Shown: positions 5,851-8,373 of the stretch, one piece after another
Layout of the letters: each line of letters starts with the position of its first letter
How positions within the stretch are numbered: position 1 is the stretch's first letter
From: SZUA-430 sp036840015
GTDB lineage: Bacteria > Pseudomonadota > Alphaproteobacteria > Micropepsales > Micropepsaceae
Length of the DNA stretch: 8,373 nt
Assembly: GCA_036840015.1 (NCBI GenBank)
Contig: DAISVV010000145.1
Coordinates: forward strand, 1-8,373
Reading direction: 5' to 3'
Program-made: the position numbers and the translations under genes
The notes under the pieces: model-generated
What the model was told of the DNA's origin: nothing
The model's database searches: none
The model's input: the letters and a program-made list of their open reading frames with translations, nothing else

Positions 5851-7830
5851 GTGCTTAAACGCCTGTTCCTGACAGTCGCTGCTGCGGCTGCAATTTTGTC
5901 TGCGCCAGTCGCCACGGCGGCGCCGGCGCCCGAAGTGTTTGGGACCCTGCCGGCCGTTCAGTCGGTAAGAATGTCCCCGTCGGGAAAGTACTTCGCGGCC
6001 ATAATGAACGTGAACGGCGTTCCTTCGGTTCGCGTGTTCGATTCGGAGACGCTGCAGCAAGTAGGCGGCATCAATGCCGCCAAGCAGCAGGTCATCGGCT
6101 CGCTGCGCTGGCGTTCGGATGACCGGCTGGTGCTGACGGTCGTTGAGGTGGTCGAGTTCAGCGAAAGCGTTGTCAAGGACAAGAGCGAACTTGGCGGCAC
6201 AAGCTTCTGCCGGATGATGTCAATCAGCCGGGATGGCAAGGATGTCGTGCAGATCAAGCAGCCGGGTTCGTTCAAGGAGTTTTCGAACTGTTCGTTCATG
6301 GGCTGGGGCTCTGAACCCAACAGCCTGCTCTTCATGGCCCGGCGCGAGATCACTGGCCAGCCCGCGGAGATCAAGCCGGTCATCGCAAACATCCTGACTG
6401 GCGAAACCCGTCTACTTGACGAGATCGGTACCAGAGGAACGGGTGAGTGGGGTTCTGACCGCACCGGCGCCATCAGGCTGCGCTATGACTATGTTGCCGG
6501 CGAAGTGATCATGAATGCGCGCCTGGTCGGATCGACGGATTGGCGCGAGGTTTTACGCTACCCCGTGGGTGCGGACTCCGCTTCGGCTTTAACAGGCGAC
6601 AAGAGCCGCGATGTGCAGGCGCTCGGCTTTGCCGAGGATCTCAACAAGATGTACGTGCTCTACTGGCCTGGGGACCGTGCAGTGGTCGGCCTGCTTGACC
6701 TGCGTACGTCGCAGATCTCGCAGGTCTATGGCGACCCCAAGTATGACATGGGCGGGTCGCTGGGCGTGCGGGATGAAGGCATCGCCGGCGTGTTCGTTCA
6801 GCGCGATGTTCCTACCCAGATCTGGTTTGACCCCAAGATGAAGGCCATCCAGGCGAACCTGGCAGCCAGCTTCCCGGGCCACATTACTCGGATCGGCAGC
6901 GCATCCGAGGACTTCAGCAAGGTCGTGGTCTATATCGAGGGGCCGGCTGCACCGGGCGGGGCATACCAGATCCTGGATACGGTCAAGAACGAGGCTGCCA
7001 CCGTCAGCCGCGCCTATCCGACCCTTGATCTCGCCTCCACCGGCGACGTGCGATACATCACCTACAATGCGCGCGACGGGCAACCGATCGACGCCTACCT
7101 GACAGTTCCCCGCGGAACGTCAGGCAAGGGTCTGCCGGCCATCATCCTGCCGCATGGCGGTCCCGAAGCGCGCGACTTTGGCGGCTTCGACTGGCTGTCC
7201 CAGTTCTTCGCCAGCCGCGGCTATGTGGTGCTGCAACCGCAGTTCCGTGGTTCGTCGGGCTATGGCACCAAGTTTGCCATGTCAGGACGCCGCCAGTGGG
7301 GTCGGATCATGCAGCATGACGTCACCGACGGCGTGAAGCACCTGATCGCCAATGGCACCATCGACCCCAACCGCGTCTGCATCATGGGTTGGTCCTATGG
7401 AGGTTATGCAGCCCTGGCCGGCGCCACACTGACCCCCGAACTCTATCGCTGCGTGATTGCCGGCGCGAGTGTGACCGACATCATCGAGATGCAGGTCTGG
7501 GTGCGCGACTATGCGGGCCGTGGCTCGCGCCTCTACTGGCGCCAGAACATCGGCGACTCGGTGGCGGACAAGGCCAGCATCGAAGCCGTGTCTCCGATCC
7601 GGCACATCGACAAGGTGCGTGCGCCCATCCTCCTGATCCACGGCGAACTTGATAACGTCGTGCCGATCAAGCAGAGCGAAATCTTCGCCAATGCGCTGAA
7701 GAATGCGAGCAAGCCCCACGAGTTCGTTCGACTGGCCAACGAGAACCACAACATCACGTTCCAGTCGACGCGCATCAAGACACTGCAGGCGATGGATGCG
7801 TTCCTGGCCAAGCACAACCCGGCGCGCTGA
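5851..7830 (+). CDS. Secreted S9-family (prolyl oligopeptidase-like) serine peptidase
   Basis: A 659-residue protein. A Sec-type signal peptide (residues 1-23, 'MLKRLF', a hydrophobic Ala-rich core, cleavage after A-T-A) sends it to the periplasm. Residues about 30-410 form the beta-propeller-like domain and about 420-659 the alpha/beta-hydrolase catalytic domain. The triad is visible: Ser515 in GWSYGG, Asp601 in 'HGELDNVVP' and His633 in 'NENHN'; 'HGGP' (435-438) supplies the oxyanion-hole region. Layout and length match acylaminoacyl-peptidase/dipeptidyl-peptidase-like S9 enzymes that cleave short peptides, probably for peptide scavenging. The start is GTG 5851, because GAGGAG (5840-5845) lies five bases upstream and the signal peptide begins there; the 35 codons further upstream are not signal-like. 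The gene ends in tandem TGA-TAG stops and has its own terminator, so it looks monocistronic and unrelated to the neighbouring circuit. Confidence 0.93.
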   Translation: MLKRLFLTVAAAAAILSAPVATAAPAPEVFGTLPAVQSVRMSPSGKYFAAIMNVNGVPSVRVFDSETLQQVGGINAAKQQVIGSLRWRSDDRLVLTVVEVVEFSESVVKDKSELGGTSFCRMMSISRDGKDVVQIKQPGSFKEFSNCSFMGWGSEPNSLLFMARREITGQPAEIKPVIANILTGETRLLDEIGTRGTGEWGSDRTGAIRLRYDYVAGEVIMNARLVGSTDWREVLRYPVGADSASALTGDKSRDVQALGFAEDLNKMYVLYWPGDRAVVGLLDLRTSQISQVYGDPKYDMGGSLGVRDEGIAGVFVQRDVPTQIWFDPKMKAIQANLAASFPGHITRIGSASEDFSKVVVYIEGPAAPGGAYQILDTVKNEAATVSRAYPTLDLASTGDVRYITYNARDGQPIDAYLTVPRGTSGKGLPAIILPHGGPEARDFGGFDWLSQFFASRGYVVLQPQFRGSSGYGTKFAMSGRRQWGRIMQHDVTDGVKHLIANGTIDPNRVCIMGWSYGGYAALAGATLTPELYRCVIAGASVTDIIEMQVWVRDYAGRGSRLYWRQNIGDSVADKASIEAVSPIRHIDKVRAPILLIHGELDNVVPIKQSEIFANALKNASKPHEFVRLANENHNITFQSTRIKTLQAMDAFLAKHNPAR

Positions 7831-7860
7831 TAGCCGTCGGCACTGCTGAACATGAGACTG

Positions 7861-7891
7861 GATGGCCCCGGAAACGGGGCCATCTTCGTTT
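7861..7891 (+). terminator. Rho-independent terminator of the S9 peptidase
   Basis: A perfect 10-base-pair stem, GATGGCCCCG / CGGGGCCATC (7861-7870 and 7875-7884), closes a GAAA tetraloop, a very stable GNRA fold. TTCGTTT follows (7885-7891). It begins 30 bases after the peptidase stop codon. Confidence 0.85.
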
Positions 7892-7901
7892 GGGGCCATG
7901 C

Positions 7902-7918
7902 TTCCCTTGAGAAGGGAA
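7902..7918. repeat. Second hairpin downstream of the peptidase
   Basis: TTCCCTT and AAGGGAA (7902-7908 and 7912-7918) form a 7-base-pair stem around a three-base loop. No U-rich tract follows on either strand, so it is not an obvious terminator. GGGGCCAT from the terminator stem (7876-7883) recurs at 7892-7899, which would allow an alternative pairing. The remaining stretch up to 8076 shows nothing else I can name. Confidence 0.4.
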
Positions 7919-8076
7919 TGCGCGCACCGTCGCGCCCCCATGACGTGCACACGCGTGTCCGCCCCGCCGCAGCCCTGATGCAATTACCGGGCAGATTGCG
8001 GCCATAGGGGCTGAGTGGATTGCCGAGGCTGTCAGACTGGCCTTAACCTGTTCGCGGGGATGGCTTGGGGACTGAC

Positions 8077-8304
8077 ATGCTGGATCGCAGACAGCTTGGG
8101 CTTTTGGCCGGCTCAGCCTTGCTTGCCGGGTCGGGGAGCCTGTTGCCTTTCCTCGCAGGAGGCGCGCGAGCCCGCGACATCGACAGCCTGTCAGACAGGG
8201 AAATCGAGCAGCTGCGCCAGCGCGCCGGTTCGCTCGGGATTGCGCGCGCGGGTGCACGCAGCAGCGAGGATGCCGCCATCGGTGTCTACACGCGCCAGCG
8301 CTAG
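8077..8304 (+). CDS. Small protein with Tat-like signal peptide, function unknown
   Basis: I do not recognise this gene. It encodes 75 residues. The N-terminus has a twin arginine in 'LDRRQLGLLAG', followed by a moderately hydrophobic stretch and a possible A-R-A cleavage site after residue 32. That is a Tat-type layout, although Asp replaces the usual Ser/Thr before RR and Leu-Gly follows instead of Phe-Leu. The mature part would be only about 43 residues, starting 'RDIDSLSDREIEQLRQRAG', with one likely amphipathic helix and no cysteine or metal-binding motif. ATG 8077 is preceded by TTGGGGA at a spacing of five bases; a TTG at 8065 in the same frame would add four residues. It ends at TAG 8302-8304, with no continuation seen in other frames before the window ends. 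It may be a true small exported protein or a decayed remnant of a larger Tat substrate. Confidence 0.6.
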   Translation: MLDRRQLGLLAGSALLAGSGSLLPFLAGGARARDIDSLSDREIEQLRQRAGSLGIARAGARSSEDAAIGVYTRQR

Positions 8305-8327
8305 TAACTCCTCTACCCCATGTATTG

Positions 8328-8367
8328 CGCTGTCGAGTCCGCGTGTCGTAGCCTCGACGCTGTCGAG
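8328..8367. repeat. Short direct repeat and hairpin at the right edge
   Basis: CGCTGTCGAG occurs at 8328-8337 and 8358-8367. The second copy is part of a 6-base-pair hairpin, CTCGAC-GCT-GTCGAG (8353-8367). It lies just after the small Tat-like gene and could belong to its 3' end or to a feature beyond the window; no U-tract is visible before the edge. Confidence 0.35.
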
Positions 8368-8373
8368 CGCGCA

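Overview
The window looks like a chromosomal stretch of a GC-rich proteobacterium, most likely an alphaproteobacterium. This is an inference from the high GC content, the protein families and the TTGA-N6-TCAA operators. I saw no phage, transposon, CRISPR, rRNA or tRNA signal. The ends cut through unrelated genes.

Layout, left to right. The tail of a probable cyclophilin-type peptidyl-prolyl isomerase (+) meets a two-PAS-domain protein (-) tail to tail, with overlapping stop codons. Next, on the minus strand and read right to left, come a small DUF485 membrane protein, an ActP-type cation/acetate symporter, an adrenodoxin-type [2Fe-2S] ferredoxin, a 372-residue ferritin-like diiron protein and the PAS protein. 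Divergent from the DUF485/symporter pair is a Crp/Fnr-family regulator (+). It is followed by a secreted S9-family serine peptidase (+) with a clear terminator, and then a tiny protein with a Tat-like signal peptide (+).

The most interesting part is a candidate regulatory circuit. Three near-identical palindromes of the FNR/FixK/Dnr type fit TTGAYSCANGTCAA in gene orientation. They lie upstream of the ferredoxin, the diiron protein and the regulator. Each has a -10-like hexamer at or within one base of the place expected for a class II FNR promoter, where the box is centred at -41.5. The regulator's recognition helix carries the E..SR signature that reads TTGA half-sites, so it probably controls itself, the ferredoxin and the diiron protein. 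It lacks the cysteine set of true FNR, so its signal (low oxygen through a cascade, NO, or something else) is open.

The ferredoxin and diiron protein together look like an electron-transfer/oxygenase pair of unknown substrate. An oxygen-activating type of enzyme under an anaerobiosis-type regulator is unexpected. The ferredoxin promoter is embedded in the symporter's stop codon and predicts a leaderless, or nearly leaderless, transcript. The DUF485-actP pair has no such box at promoter distance, but its upstream region carries repeated TTGCAA-like motifs that could bind a short-chain fatty acid regulator.
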